Assembly (NCBI GenBank): GCA_020722885.1
Contig: DYJZ01000004.1
Coordinates: 1 to 49,324, forward strand
Length of the DNA: 49,324 nucleotides
Origin: Thermoanaerobaculum aquaticum
Lineage (GTDB): Bacteria > Acidobacteriota > UBA4820
Reading direction: 5' to 3'
Part shown: positions 9,345 through 19,574 of the stretch, in pieces
Position numbering within the stretch: position 1 is the stretch's first letter
Layout: every line of letters starts with the position of its first letter
The notes under the pieces: model-generated
What the model saw: the letters and a program-made list of their open reading frames with translations, nothing else
Told to the model about the DNA's origin: nothing
Databases searched by the model: none
Translations under genes and position numbers: made by a program

Positions 9345-9380
9345 ACAAAATTGACCATTTTAGAACGACGGAGGTGTAAT

Positions 9381-9632
9381 TTGTTAGCGATTCGTTTAAA
9401 GAGAGTTGGATTTAAAAAACATCCCCTTTATCGCGTGGTAGTTTCAGACAGCAGAAAAAGACCTACTGGAGAAGCGATTGATGAAATAGGAACTTACAAT
9501 CCCAATCCAGAGTCATCTGATGTCAAACTGAAACTTGATAGGGTTGATTACTGGTTAAAACACGGGGCGAAGCCCTCAAACACCGTCAAAAAACTCATTG
9601 AGATAGCGCGGGCAAAAAACAGTAGTTCTTAA
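9381..9632 (+). CDS. rpsP: 30S ribosomal protein S16
   Basis: LAIRLKRVGFKKHPLYRVVVSDSRKRPTGEAIDEIGTYNP. GGAGG (9370-9374) precedes TTG at 9381; the ORF-track start 9315 lies inside the promoter. Confidence 0.95.
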   Translation: MLAIRLKRVGFKKHPLYRVVVSDSRKRPTGEAIDEIGTYNPNPESSDVKLKLDRVDYWLKHGAKPSNTVKKLIEIARAKNSSS

Positions 9633-9641
9633 GGACTTGAA

Positions 9642-10145
9642 ATGGCTATGGTCGTTTCGGGCTGTTTCATAGCCCCAAGGGGATTTAAAGGTGAGACTTT
9701 TGTTGAGATTTATCAAAAAGATAGATTCTTACCAAAAGATGGTGAATTTGCCTATCTTAAAGAAGCAAAAGACTTTAACCCATTTTTGATTGAAAGGTTT
9801 TTTTCCTATGAAAAAGGATCTGTTTTGAAGTTTGCTGAAATTAAAACGAAGGAGGAAGCGAACAGATTGATAGGGAAAGAGTTTTTTCTTCAAAGAGAAG
9901 AGGAGACTGACTTTCTGGGAAAAGAGTTTTTAGGATTTGAAGTTTTCGACCTTAAAAGAGGGAAGATAGGTGAAATTTCAGACTTTGCAATTTTACATTC
10001 ATACATTCTTCTTTACTGTAATGGTAAAAGTGGCGGCTTTGAAATTCCTTTAATAAAAGATTTGGGCTTGAAACTTATAAGAGAGGAAAGAAAGATATTC
10101 TTTGATCTTCCCAGAGAATATCCGGGTGTTGACTATGAGAATTGA
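9642..10145 (+). CDS. rimM: 16S rRNA processing protein RimM
   Basis: Position between rpsP and trmD; N-terminal [14 protein letters not shown] and PRC-barrel-like LGFEVFD...GKIGEISDF. Confidence 0.85.
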   Translation: MAMVVSGCFIAPRGFKGETFVEIYQKDRFLPKDGEFAYLKEAKDFNPFLIERFFSYEKGSVLKFAEIKTKEEANRLIGKEFFLQREEETDFLGKEFLGFEVFDLKRGKIGEISDFAILHSYILLYCNGKSGGFEIPLIKDLGLKLIREERKIFFDLPREYPGVDYEN

Positions 10146-10830
10146 TGTTTTTACCCTCTTTCCAGAGATGTTTGCTGGTCCCCTGAGCAACTCCATACTA
10201 AAAAGAGCCCAGAATAAAGGAGTGGTGGAAATAAGACTTCACAATTTTAGAAGGTTTGCAAAAGATAAACACCACACGGTTGACGACACACCTTATGGTG
10301 GAGGGGCGGGAATGGTTTTGAAGCCTGAGCCGATCTTTGATGCCGTTGAACAACTGAGAAAAAAAACAGGCTGGTTCCCTCTTTTCTATCTAAGCCCTAA
10401 GGGAAAAGTTTTTAATCAGAAAATTGCTCTGGAAATGTCAAAGATGGAAAGATTTGCCCTTTTATGCGGCAGGTATGAAGGAGTGGATCAAAGAGTAATC
10501 GATGGACTTATAGATGAAGAGATATCTATAGGGGACTATGTGCTATCGGGAGGTGAGCCTGCGGCAATTGTTCTGATTGATGCAGTAGTCAGATTGATAA
10601 AAGGTGCTCTTGGTGACGAAAAATCCTCGCAGGAGGAGAGTTTTTCAAATGATCTTCTTGAGCATCCACACTATACAAAACCGAAGGAATTTAGAGAAAT
10701 GAAAGTTCCAGAAGTTCTTATTTCAGGAAATCATAAGGAGATAAGGAAATTCAGAGAAAACACCTCTTATCAGATAACATTGAAGAGGAGACCAGATATG
10801 TTAAAATCTAAAGGAGAAGCAAATGGTTAA
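10135..10830 (+). CDS. trmD: tRNA (guanine-N1)-methyltransferase
   Basis: [71 protein letters not shown]. Internal ATG at 10135 preferred over 10102. Confidence 0.96.
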   Translation: MRIDVFTLFPEMFAGPLSNSILKRAQNKGVVEIRLHNFRRFAKDKHHTVDDTPYGGGAGMVLKPEPIFDAVEQLRKKTGWFPLFYLSPKGKVFNQKIALEMSKMERFALLCGRYEGVDQRVIDGLIDEEISIGDYVLSGGEPAAIVLIDAVVRLIKGALGDEKSSQEESFSNDLLEHPHYTKPKEFREMKVPEVLISGNHKEIRKFRENTSYQITLKRRPDMLKSKGEANG

Positions 10831-11173
10831 CATAAGAGAAACAGTAGAAAAAGAACAGATGAGAAGTGACATTCCGGACTTTAAAGCTGGTGACACCATC
10901 AAAGTGCATGTTAAAGTCAGGGAAGGGGACAAAGAAAGAATCCAGGTCTTTCAGGGGATTGTTATTGCCAGAAAACACGGAGGAATAAGAGAGACAATTA
11001 CAGTCCGCAAAGTTTCTTCGGGAATCGGGGTTGAAAGAGTATTTCCTTTGCACAGCCCTATAATTGACAAGATTGAAGTAGTGCAGGAAGGAAGGGTTCG
11101 CAGAGCCAAACTTTATTATCTTAGAGATCTCAAAGGGAAAAAGGCAAAAATAAGCGAACTCAGAAAAGAATAG
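10823..11173 (+). CDS. rplS: 50S ribosomal protein L19
   Basis: [38 protein letters not shown]...[32 protein letters not shown]. Confidence 0.97.
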   Translation: MVNIRETVEKEQMRSDIPDFKAGDTIKVHVKVREGDKERIQVFQGIVIARKHGGIRETITVRKVSSGIGVERVFPLHSPIIDKIEVVQEGRVRRAKLYYLRDLKGKKAKISELRKE

Positions 11174-11181
11174 CAGGAAAA

Positions 11182-11811
11182 ATGTCAGAGATTGAGGAAG
11201 CGCTCAACTTTGACAAAAATTTCTGGGATAAAGGATTTTATCCCATCGCCGGGATTGACGAAGCGGGAAGGGGGGCTTTGTTTGGACCAGTGGTTGCGGC
11301 GGCTGTTGTGATTTTAAAAGACAGAAAAATTCCTCCTCTCTGTGATTCAAAAAGTGTTTGCGCTAAAAGGAGAGAGGAGCTTTTTGAAGAACTTACAGTA
11401 AACGGACACCTTTTTTCGGTTGGGGTGGTTAATGCTGATGAGATAGACAGAACAAATATTTTAAATGCTACGCTAAAGGCAATGAAGATTGCTTTTGAGG
11501 GTTTAAAAACTCCTGCTGCAATTGCTTTAGTGGACGGATGTACCAAACCCCCACTGAAATGTAAGGTGGAAACTGTCATTAAAGGGGACAAACTTTCTCT
11601 TTCAATAGGGGCTGCAAGTATTGTTGCTAAAGTTTTTAGAGATAGAATGATAATGGAACTTGATCAAATGTATCCTGGATACGGGCTAAAGGAGAACAAG
11701 GGTTATGGCACAAAAAACCATATTGAAGCGCTCTATAAAAAAGGAGCAACGCCCTTGCATAGAAAGACATTTAAGCCTGTTTCAGAGATTGGTGGCTCGC
11801 TATGGCATTAG
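11182..11811 (+). CDS. rnhB: Ribonuclease HII
   Basis: IAGIDEAGRGALFGPVVAAAVVI, DSKSVCAKRREELF, GDKLSLSIGAASIVAKVFRD, GYGTKNH. Confidence 0.95.
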   Translation: MSEIEEALNFDKNFWDKGFYPIAGIDEAGRGALFGPVVAAAVVILKDRKIPPLCDSKSVCAKRREELFEELTVNGHLFSVGVVNADEIDRTNILNATLKAMKIAFEGLKTPAAIALVDGCTKPPLKCKVETVIKGDKLSLSIGAASIVAKVFRDRMIMELDQMYPGYGLKENKGYGTKNHIEALYKKGATPLHRKTFKPVSEIGGSLWH

Positions 11812-14800
11812 ATAAGAACAAAATAAAGGCTAATGTCACCAAGTTAGTAAGCCAGAAGAAGTATCAGGAGGCAATAAGGGAGCAGATCAAATTAGTAGAA
11901 GATAACCCTAAAGATATTCCAACCTTACAACAACTCGGTAATATCTATCTTATGGCAAATCAAAAAGAGAATGCTGTTCCACTGTTTATAAAAATAGCGG
12001 AGCTTTACCATAAAACAGGTTTTACTCCTAAGGCTCTTGCATCAATCAAAATTGCCCTCAGAGAAGCTCCTGATAACACGCAGGCGCAGGAGTTATATGC
12101 AACATTCGCAGAACAAACAGGACTTCAAAGAGATGCAATAGACGCTTACGAAAAACTTGTTGGTACCTACTCAATGTTGGGGCAACTTGATAAGGCAGAA
12201 TCAATTTTGGCAAAACTTCTTGAACTGAATCCCGACAATGTGAGATATCAACTGCAGCACGGTGACCTTTTAACCCGTCTTAACAGGAAAGAAGATGCGA
12301 TCCCCTCCTATCTGAAGGCTGCAGAGAATTTTGTTGCACAAGGTAAAATTAAAGAATCTGCAAAAATTTTCGCAAGTGTCCTGCAGATAGATCCAAAGAA
12401 GATTTCATCTCTGGAAAATGCTGTAAAGAGTCTGCTTAATCAAAATGAAGCTCAAAAGGCGCTTGAGCTTCTTGACATAGTTGTGGGGGGAAGGGAAGTT
12501 CCACCTATAATAAACGAATTAAAAGCCGATATTCTTATAAAGTTACAGGATTTTGATAGAGCAGAGGCTATTTTAAGAAAAGTTGCAGAAAAGGTTCCAA
12601 TTAGAGGTTCTCTACTCGGGAGATTTTTAAATCTCTTTATCGCCCAGAAAAAATTTGAAATTTTGATAAGGCTAATAAGTTCTCAAATTCCAAATGCAGA
12701 TGCATTGCACCTAAAAGAACTTGAGGGGGCATTTGAAGAGATACTGAATCAGAATCCAGGTGGCACAGAAGCTTTTGCTGGATTAATAGTCGTTCAGAGA
12801 AAAATTGGAAACAAGAGAAAGCTGCTTTCAACGCTTTCAAAATACAGCGATCTTCTTATAGAAAAAGGGGATTTTAAGGGAGCAGAAACAGTTGTAAAGG
12901 AAATGCTTGAGATTGCTCCAAACGAGATGCTATTGCTTTCCAAACTTGACGATATAAGGGATAAACTTGGCTATGAAAAGCCTGAAGTGGTTAAGAAAGA
13001 AGAACCTGAAATAGTAGTTATTGAAAAAGAAGAAGAGTTTAACCCTCCCAGGCGTGCCGATAAAGAGATTCAGAAAGAAATAGAACCTGATGTCGAAATA
13101 GAAGTTGAGGTAGAAGATATTTCAACTGAACTTCCTGTTGTTCAGACGAAAGAGGAAGAGAAAGAGGAGATTAAACCACTTTCTCCGGAACAAATTGAAG
13201 TGACTTCAACTTTTTCCGTGACTCCCATAATGGAAGAACATGTTGAAGAAAAAGAACCAATTTCTATTGAAATAGAGGATGAAAGCGAAACATCTGAACC
13301 ACAAAAAGAAATTAAAGAAGAGATTGAAGAAGAAGTGGAGGTAAAAGAAAAAGAAGAAATAGAAGGTGAGACTTCCTCTAAGGAAGAACGGCAGAGAGAG
13401 CTTGATGAAAGAACAGGAGCTACAATTCAGGAAAAATTTTCTGAAGCGCAGATATACTTGAAATATGGACTTGTAGAAAAAGCCATAGGGGAACTGCAGT
13501 CTGTATTAAAAATTGTTCCAGATCACATCCAGGCTCACCAAAAATTGATAGGAATATATAGACAGCTTGACAAGAAGGATAAGCTTGTAAGGCAAATAAT
13601 TAAACTTGCAAATGTTTTTAAGCAGCAAGGAGACATTGATACTTCAGAAAATCTGGTTGAAGAGGCGATGCAAATCGATCCAAACCATAAAGCCATTCTT
13701 GAATTTACCGAAAAAGGTGTGGTAAAGGAAGCAGCTCCTAAAAAGACTCCTCCCATTAAAGAACTTGATGCCCTTGCTGGTATAGTTAAAGGAAAGAAAG
13801 TTGAAACGCCACAAATTCCTGAAAAAGTTGATGCGGTCAAAGAAGAAGTCAAGATTGAAGAAAAAAAGGAAGAAATAAAAGAAGAGGCAAAAGAAATAGA
13901 AATTGACCTTGTTGCTGAACAAGAAAGTTCGCAACCCGAAAAACTTATAGCAATTGAAGAAGAAGATATCAAGAAAACCGTAGCAGAGGAAAAGGAAGAA
14001 GAATTTGTAAAATACGAAGAGCCGGAAAAGGAAGTGTCTTTATCTCTTGAAATTTCTCCTGAGGAAGTTGAGTTAAGCAATGAATTAAATGAAAAACTTG
14101 AAGAAGCAGAGTTTTATTTTGCTCAGGAGTTGTATGAGGACGCAAAAAGAATATGTGAGGATTTAAACAGCAAATTCCCGGAAGATGTCAGGGTAATTGA
14201 CCTTCTTGGAAGAATAAATGTGGAAATTGAGAGAACAAAAGAAGAAAAAACTGAACAGGTGGTTGCAGAATCTCAGGAATTGAAAGCTGAAGAAAAAAAA
14301 GATGAACTCTCTCTGCTGGACAAGGACCTTGTAAAAGGTCTCGGTGGAGTTATTCCTGTAGAGAGAAAGAAAACTCGGGTAAAAGTTACTTTAAAAGATG
14401 TTATTCCTGAGGATGAAAAATTAAAGGAAGAAGAAAAACCTCTTCAAGAGGAATCGGGAGAAGAATTTTATGATTTAGCAAAGGAATTGGGGGCTGCTCT
14501 TGAAGGGTTGGAAGAGACAGCGTCCGGTCTTTTTGATGAGGAAGGCGAGGAAAAATCAGCAGAAGAAATGTCATTTGAAGAGGTCTTCAAAGAATTTAAG
14601 AAAGGCGTTGAGAAAAAAGTTGCAGAAGAAGATTTTGACACTCATTACAACCTCGGAATTGCCTATAAAGAGATGGAACTAATTGATGAAGCAATTGGAG
14701 AATTTCAAATAGCTGCCCGTTCTCCAATGTACTTTGCTGATGCCTGCGCTATGCTTGGCAAATGCTTTCAAATAAAAAGAATGTATGATCTGGCTGAAAA

Positions 14801-14987
14801 ATGGTATAGAAAAGGGCTTGATTCAAGAGGGTTCCCTGAAGATGTTTACAACGGCCTGAAGTATGATCTGGCAGAGTTGCTTGAAGAGACTAACAGAAAA
14901 AAAGAAGCGCTTGAACTTTACAAGGAAGTTTACTCTTCCAATGCAAATTACAGAGAAGTTAAAGATAAAATTGCTTCTTTGAAATAA
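11802..14987 (+). CDS. Large TPR protein with acidic Glu/Lys-rich linkers (possible SgmX/FimV-like scaffold)
   Basis: Repeated TPR helices in N-terminal, central and C-terminal blocks separated by E/K-rich low-complexity segments; C-terminal HYNLGIAYKEMELIDEAIGEFQIAA. Confidence 0.7.
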   Translation: MALDKNKIKANVTKLVSQKKYQEAIREQIKLVEDNPKDIPTLQQLGNIYLMANQKENAVPLFIKIAELYHKTGFTPKALASIKIALREAPDNTQAQELYATFAEQTGLQRDAIDAYEKLVGTYSMLGQLDKAESILAKLLELNPDNVRYQLQHGDLLTRLNRKEDAIPSYLKAAENFVAQGKIKESAKIFASVLQIDPKKISSLENAVKSLLNQNEAQKALELLDIVVGGREVPPIINELKADILIKLQDFDRAEAILRKVAEKVPIRGSLLGRFLNLFIAQKKFEILIRLISSQIPNADALHLKELEGAFEEILNQNPGGTEAFAGLIVVQRKIGNKRKLLSTLSKYSDLLIEKGDFKGAETVVKEMLEIAPNEMLLLSKLDDIRDKLGYEKPEVVKKEEPEIVVIEKEEEFNPPRRADKEIQKEIEPDVEIEVEVEDISTELPVVQTKEEEKEEIKPLSPEQIEVTSTFSVTPIMEEHVEEKEPISIEIEDESETSEPQKEIKEEIEEEVEVKEKEEIEGETSSKEERQRELDERTGATIQEKFSEAQIYLKYGLVEKAIGELQSVLKIVPDHIQAHQKLIGIYRQLDKKDKLVRQIIKLANVFKQQGDIDTSENLVEEAMQIDPNHKAILEFTEKGVVKEAAPKKTPPIKELDALAGIVKGKKVETPQIPEKVDAVKEEVKIEEKKEEIKEEAKEIEIDLVAEQESSQPEKLIAIEEEDIKKTVAEEKEEEFVKYEEPEKEVSLSLEISPEEVELSNELNEKLEEAEFYFAQELYEDAKRICEDLNSKFPEDVRVIDLLGRINVEIERTKEEKTEQVVAESQELKAEEKKDELSLLDKDLVKGLGGVIPVERKKTRVKVTLKDVIPEDEKLKEEEKPLQEESGEEFYDLAKELGAALEGLEETASGLFDEEGEEKSAEEMSFEEVFKEFKKGVEKKVAEEDFDTHYNLGIAYKEMELIDEAIGEFQIAARSPMYFADACAMLGKCFQIKRMYDLAEKWYRKGLDSRGFPEDVYNGLKYDLAELLEETNRKKEALELYKEVYSSNANYREVKDKIASLK

Positions 14988-15002
14988 GAAAGTCTTTTTA
15001 GC

Positions 15003-17021
15003 CTATTCTTTTTGAAAAATAAGTTCGTAAAATTCATTTTCGCTAATAATTTTTATGTTCAATTTTTTCGCTTTCTCAAATTTTGAGCCGGGCTCCGCTC
15101 CAACCACAAGAAAATTAGTTTCTTTTGTGACAGAATCTGAAACTTTTCCTCCAAGCTCTTCAATAATTTCTTTTGCCCTTACTCTTGTCGTTTTTGAAAG
15201 AGTACCTGTAATAACAAAGGTCAAACCTTTCAAGGGACCTTCAGTTTTTTTTGTTCCCTCAAGAGTTAGCCCGGCTTCTTTTAATCTGTCGATGAGTTTG
15301 ATATTTTCTTCAATCCTGAAAAACTCAATAATTTCTTTAGAAACTTTTGGTCCAATGCCTTCTATTTTGATCAAATCTTCTTCCGATGCTTTTTTGAGCA
15401 GGTCGATAGAATGAAATTTTTCAGCAAGTATCTTTGCAGTTTCAACTCCCACCATTCTTATCCCGAGAGCGTAAAGAATCCTTGCATAGGCTCTTTTTTT
15501 ACTTTTCTCTATTTCTTCAATAAGGTTTTTAGCCGATTTTGCTCCCATTCTATCAATTTCTGATAACTCTTTTTCTTTTAAGAAGTAAATATCAGAAATA
15601 CTATTTAACTTACCCGATTCTACAAGCTTATCTACAAGAATCTTTCCGAGTCCAGAAATATCCATAGATTCTCTTGAAGCAAAATGCCTTATAGCTTCCT
15701 TCAATTGGGCTTTGCAGTTTTTATTTGAGCACCTTTTTATTGCTTCATCTTCAGACTTATGAATTCTACCGCCACATACAGGGCAGGTGTCAGGAAAGAC
15801 AAAATTTTTTGAATCATCAGGACGTTCTTCAGGAAACACACGCACGAGGTAAGGAATTACTCCACCCGCTCTTTCTACTAAGACAGTATCATTAACCCTT
15901 ACATCTTTTCGCTTTATTTCGTCTTCATTATGGAGAGAGACCCTTGAAACAATTACCCCTCCAATTTTTACAGGATCAAGGATTGCAACAGGGGTAAGGG
16001 CTCCGGTTCGTCCAACCTGAACAACGATGTCTTTTATTTTTGTCTTTGCCTGTTCTGGAGGAAACTTGTAAGCGATAGCCCATCTCGGCGATCTGGCAGT
16101 AGAACCCGCTCTGTTCTGCAGTTCAATAGAGTTTAACTTTATAACAATACCATCTGCGTCATAGGGAAAAGAGGCTTTGAGAGTTACCATCTCACTATAA
16201 AAATCTGCTATTTCCTTTCCATTTTTTAGTATTCTCGAGAAGGAATCAACAGGAAAGCCCCATTGCCTGAGAAGATTAAGACATTCAAAATGAGTGGGTG
16301 GGATTTCTGATGAGCAAACCATAATCTGATAAACAAATAAAGAAAGTGGTCTCTGAGCAGTGACTGAAGGGTCAATCTGTCTTAAACTGCCTGAGGCAGC
16401 ATTTCTCGGATTTGCAAAAACTTCAAGCCCTTCTTCTTCTCTTTTTTCATTAAATTCTTTAAATTCCTTTATTGGCATATATATTTCGCCTCTTACAACC
16501 AGATTTCCATTTTTGAATGAGATTTCTTTTGGAACATCTTTAATATGAAGAGCATTTTGTGTTACATCTTCTCCAGCAGTTCCATCACCCCTTGTTGCTG
16601 CCCTTATAAGTTGACCATTTTCATAAAATAGTGCAACTGAAAGCCCATCAAACTTCAATTCACCAACGAATTCAAGGTCATCTCTTTCCACAACCTTTTT
16701 TAACCTTATCAGCCAATCATTCATTTCGCCTTCGCTATAAACATTTTCAAGGCTTAAAAGCGGAGAGGGATGAACAACAGGAGAAAAACCTTTTGAAACT
16801 GTTCCGCCAACCACTTCGGTGGGGGACTTTTTAGAGGCGAATTGAGGATATTTCTCTTCCAATTCTTTTAATTCTTTTTCGAGAAGGTCATACTCGTAAT
16901 CACTTATTAGAGGAGCATTTTCTTCGTAATATAGCGTCCTGTGTTTTTCTATCTGCTTCCTGAGATTTTCAATTTTTTCTCTAATAATATCTTTGTCTTC
17001 TTCCATAACCTTCCTCTTCAA
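15003..17021 (-). CDS. ligA: NAD-dependent DNA ligase LigA
   Basis: GELKFDGLSVALFYENGQL (KxDG), TRGDGTAGEDVT, CPVCGGRIHKSEDEAIKRCSNKNC zinc finger, HhH region, C-terminal BRCT. Confidence 0.97.
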   Translation of the reverse strand: MKRKVMEEDKDIIREKIENLRKQIEKHRTLYYEENAPLISDYEYDLLEKELKELEEKYPQFASKKSPTEVVGGTVSKGFSPVVHPSPLLSLENVYSEGEMNDWLIRLKKVVERDDLEFVGELKFDGLSVALFYENGQLIRAATRGDGTAGEDVTQNALHIKDVPKEISFKNGNLVVRGEIYMPIKEFKEFNEKREEEGLEVFANPRNAASGSLRQIDPSVTAQRPLSLFVYQIMVCSSEIPPTHFECLNLLRQWGFPVDSFSRILKNGKEIADFYSEMVTLKASFPYDADGIVIKLNSIELQNRAGSTARSPRWAIAYKFPPEQAKTKIKDIVVQVGRTGALTPVAILDPVKIGGVIVSRVSLHNEDEIKRKDVRVNDTVLVERAGGVIPYLVRVFPEERPDDSKNFVFPDTCPVCGGRIHKSEDEAIKRCSNKNCKAQLKEAIRHFASRESMDISGLGKILVDKLVESGKLNSISDIYFLKEKELSEIDRMGAKSAKNLIEEIEKSKKRAYARILYALGIRMVGVETAKILAEKFHSIDLLKKASEEDLIKIEGIGPKVSKEIIEFFRIEENIKLIDRLKEAGLTLEGTKKTEGPLKGLTFVITGTLSKTTRVRAKEIIEELGGKVSDSVTKETNFLVVGAEPGSKFEKAKKLNIKIISENEFYELIFQKE

Positions 17022-18325
17022 TGATTGTATGGAATTTTTACTTTGAAGTGAGCTCCTTTTTCTTTATGAATTAGCAATATTTCACCTTTATTGGCTTCGA
17101 TAAGTTTTTTTACAATTGACAATCCAAGACCGGTTCCTTCTGGCTTGGTTGTGAAAAATACATCAAAAATTTTATCCCTTATTTCCTCAGGAATTCCAGG
17201 CCCGTAATCGATAAAATCTACTTCTGCCACTTTATCTCCGAAAAACAAATTTATATCAATCTTATTCTCTCCTTCTGATGCCTGAATTGCATTCAGAAGC
17301 AGGTTTGAGAAGATTATTCTAAGCATATTCTCATCTCCAGAGACTTCCCTCTCTTCTCCGCTTTCAGAAATAACTAATTCAATACCGTTTTCTTTTGCCT
17401 CTTCTAAATAGGTAAGACAGGTTTCTTTCACAAGGCTTTTTAAATTAACACTTCTGAATTCTGGCTCAAGAGGCTTTGAATACATAAGGAAGTCTCTCGT
17501 CAGTTTTTCAAGCCTCTTAATTTGATTAAGCATGGGTTTAATGGAGCCAAAAAGTTCCTCCTTATCGGTTCCTCCTTTTAATCCTTCTTCAAGCAACTGG
17601 ATGTTTAGTTTAAGAGTATTTAGAGGATTTTTTATTTCATGAGCAAGTCCTGAACTTAAAAGTCCAAGATATGAAAGTTTGTTTTGTTCCTCCGCTTCCT
17701 TTTGAATGATGCGGCTTTTTCTCAGGAGTTTTACTACATAAAGGAATGAAATAAACAGCATAAAAAATATCAGCGAAAGAAGAGTCGTGAATTTAAAAAT
17801 CATCTGCTTTCTAAAATCTTCTGCGAGCTTCAAAAGAACCTGGTCACTTATGTTTAGTACGGCTGTTCCCATTTTGCCCGGTGCAAGCTGGATGGGAACC
17901 TCAATCGGAACTTTGTTTCTTATTTCAACGCGAGATTGTCCTAAAGGAGGACCTTGAATCCCTGTTCCTGCAATAATTCCTCCCTGTCTTAGATAATCTT
18001 CCTGATGAATCAATTTTCCATCAGAGTCATAAATCTCGAGTGAATCAAAAATCTTCTTGTCAACCATAAACTGATTTAGCCTTGTTGTAACGATTTTTTC
18101 AAACTTAAATCCTTTGGCAATCTCAGTTTCAGGGATATTGGTGGTCATTTTTTCAAGTTCTGACCTGTAATGTTCAAGAGTTTTGAATACTTCTTTTTCA
18201 CCTAAGTCTTTTATAATAATGTAGCCGCCGGATGTCAGAATAGCAATAAAAAAGAGAGCAAAAAGAAGAGAAGCAATTATAAGTTCCTTCCTGAAAGCCT
18301 TTTCTGCAGGAGATTGTTTGTTCAT
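17018..18325 (-). CDS. Membrane sensor histidine kinase (orphan in this window)
   Basis: Two TM segments, H-box GLAHEIKNPLNTLKLNI, N-box NLLLNAIQAS, DYGPGIPEEIRDKIFDVFFTTKPEGTGLGLSIVKKLIEAN. Confidence 0.92.
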   Translation of the reverse strand: MNKQSPAEKAFRKELIIASLLFALFFIAILTSGGYIIIKDLGEKEVFKTLEHYRSELEKMTTNIPETEIAKGFKFEKIVTTRLNQFMVDKKIFDSLEIYDSDGKLIHQEDYLRQGGIIAGTGIQGPPLGQSRVEIRNKVPIEVPIQLAPGKMGTAVLNISDQVLLKLAEDFRKQMIFKFTTLLSLIFFMLFISFLYVVKLLRKSRIIQKEAEEQNKLSYLGLLSSGLAHEIKNPLNTLKLNIQLLEEGLKGGTDKEELFGSIKPMLNQIKRLEKLTRDFLMYSKPLEPEFRSVNLKSLVKETCLTYLEEAKENGIELVISESGEEREVSGDENMLRIIFSNLLLNAIQASEGENKIDINLFFGDKVAEVDFIDYGPGIPEEIRDKIFDVFFTTKPEGTGLGLSIVKKLIEANKGEILLIHKEKGAHFKVKIPYNH

Positions 18326-19452
18326 TTCGTTAACCTTTTCTTGTAATTTATAAAACTTGCCTTTACATCTTTTAATGAGTCTGAACCAAATTTCTCAAGG
18401 TAATTATTCATAAGAACAATTGCAAGTAACGATTCGCATATAACAGCGACAGGGGCTAAAGAGGTGGTATCACTTCTTGGAAATTGCGGACTTTCAATTT
18501 TCCTTGTTCTCAAATTTAGATGAGATTTTATATTTTTTGAGGAAGGGAGAGGCTTAGCAAAAACGGTAGCTTCAATATCTTCACCATTTGAAATGCCTCC
18601 TTCAATTCCTCCTGCAAGGTTTGTCTTTCTTTTGAAAAAAAACTTCCCATCATTTTGAATACGATCTTGAGCCTTTGAGCCTTCAAGAAAAACCGCTTTT
18701 TCAATATCTCCAATTAAAACCCCTTTAACAGAAGGAATGCTCATTAAATAATAAGCTATCTGTGCGTCAAGCCTTTTATCCCAGTTTGTGTAACTTCCAA
18801 TTCCAGGAACAACTCCACTTGCACAAACCCAGATTTTTCCTCCTAAAGTTTCGCCTCTCATTTTCAGGTTTTCAATTAGTTTTACTGCTTTGCTTAGTTC
18901 TTTAGAGTCAGCAAATGGGAATTCAGCTTTAAGTTTTCTTGCCTCCCTAAAAGTGATGCTTTTTGATGAAATAAGATTACCCACCTGAGTAATTGCTGAA
19001 GCAAAAGAAACATCAAATTGTGAAAGAAACATTTTTGCTATTGCGCCAGCGGCTACTCTTGCAGCAGTTTCTCTGCCACTTGCTCTTTCAATTACATTTC
19101 TTGTTTCTTCAAACCCAAATTTTATGGCTCCATTTAAATCAGCGTGCCCTGGGCGGCAGGTTAAGATATCCGTTTGAAGTTCAGATATCTCTTTATCGGT
19201 TAGCCCTTTATATTCACTGTTCAGAATTGAAATTACAACTGGGGCTCCTGTGGATAGTCCTTTGCGAACCCCGCCAAGAATCTCAAAATCCTCATTTTCA
19301 ATTTCCATTCTCGAACTTCTGCCGAGACATTTATCTCTTCTTTGAAGTTCTTTCAAAAGAAAGTTTTTATCTATCGGTATTCCTGCAGGAACACCCTCTA
19401 CAATCACAGAAAGAGACTTACCGTGAGATTCTCCACCTGTAAGAAAACGCAT
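18322..19452 (-). CDS. aroC: Chorismate synthase
   Basis: MRFLTGGESHGKSLSVIVEGVPAGIPI, RPGHADLNGAIKFGFEETRNVIERASGRETAARVAAGAIA, GGIEGGISNGEDI. Confidence 0.96.
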   Translation of the reverse strand: MRFLTGGESHGKSLSVIVEGVPAGIPIDKNFLLKELQRRDKCLGRSSRMEIENEDFEILGGVRKGLSTGAPVVISILNSEYKGLTDKEISELQTDILTCRPGHADLNGAIKFGFEETRNVIERASGRETAARVAAGAIAKMFLSQFDVSFASAITQVGNLISSKSITFREARKLKAEFPFADSKELSKAVKLIENLKMRGETLGGKIWVCASGVVPGIGSYTNWDKRLDAQIAYYLMSIPSVKGVLIGDIEKAVFLEGSKAQDRIQNDGKFFFKRKTNLAGGIEGGISNGEDIEATVFAKPLPSSKNIKSHLNLRTRKIESPQFPRSDTTSLAPVAVICESLLAIVLMNNYLEKFGSDSLKDVKASFINYKKRLTK

Positions 19453-19574
19453 TAAACCTCCAGATTAAAATATACATCAATTCTTATAATATTCAAAAAC
19501 TTTTTCTCTATTTTTTAAAAACTCCCTCTGTTATAATAGTAAATTAAATTTTTGCTTTATTGGAAGGTTATTTG

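Noticed and set aside
13535-14080. 181-aa minus-strand Ser-rich ORF inside the TPR gene
   Set aside because: It is the antisense reading of E/K-rich low-complexity codons (GAA/GAG giving TTC/CTC); no independent support.
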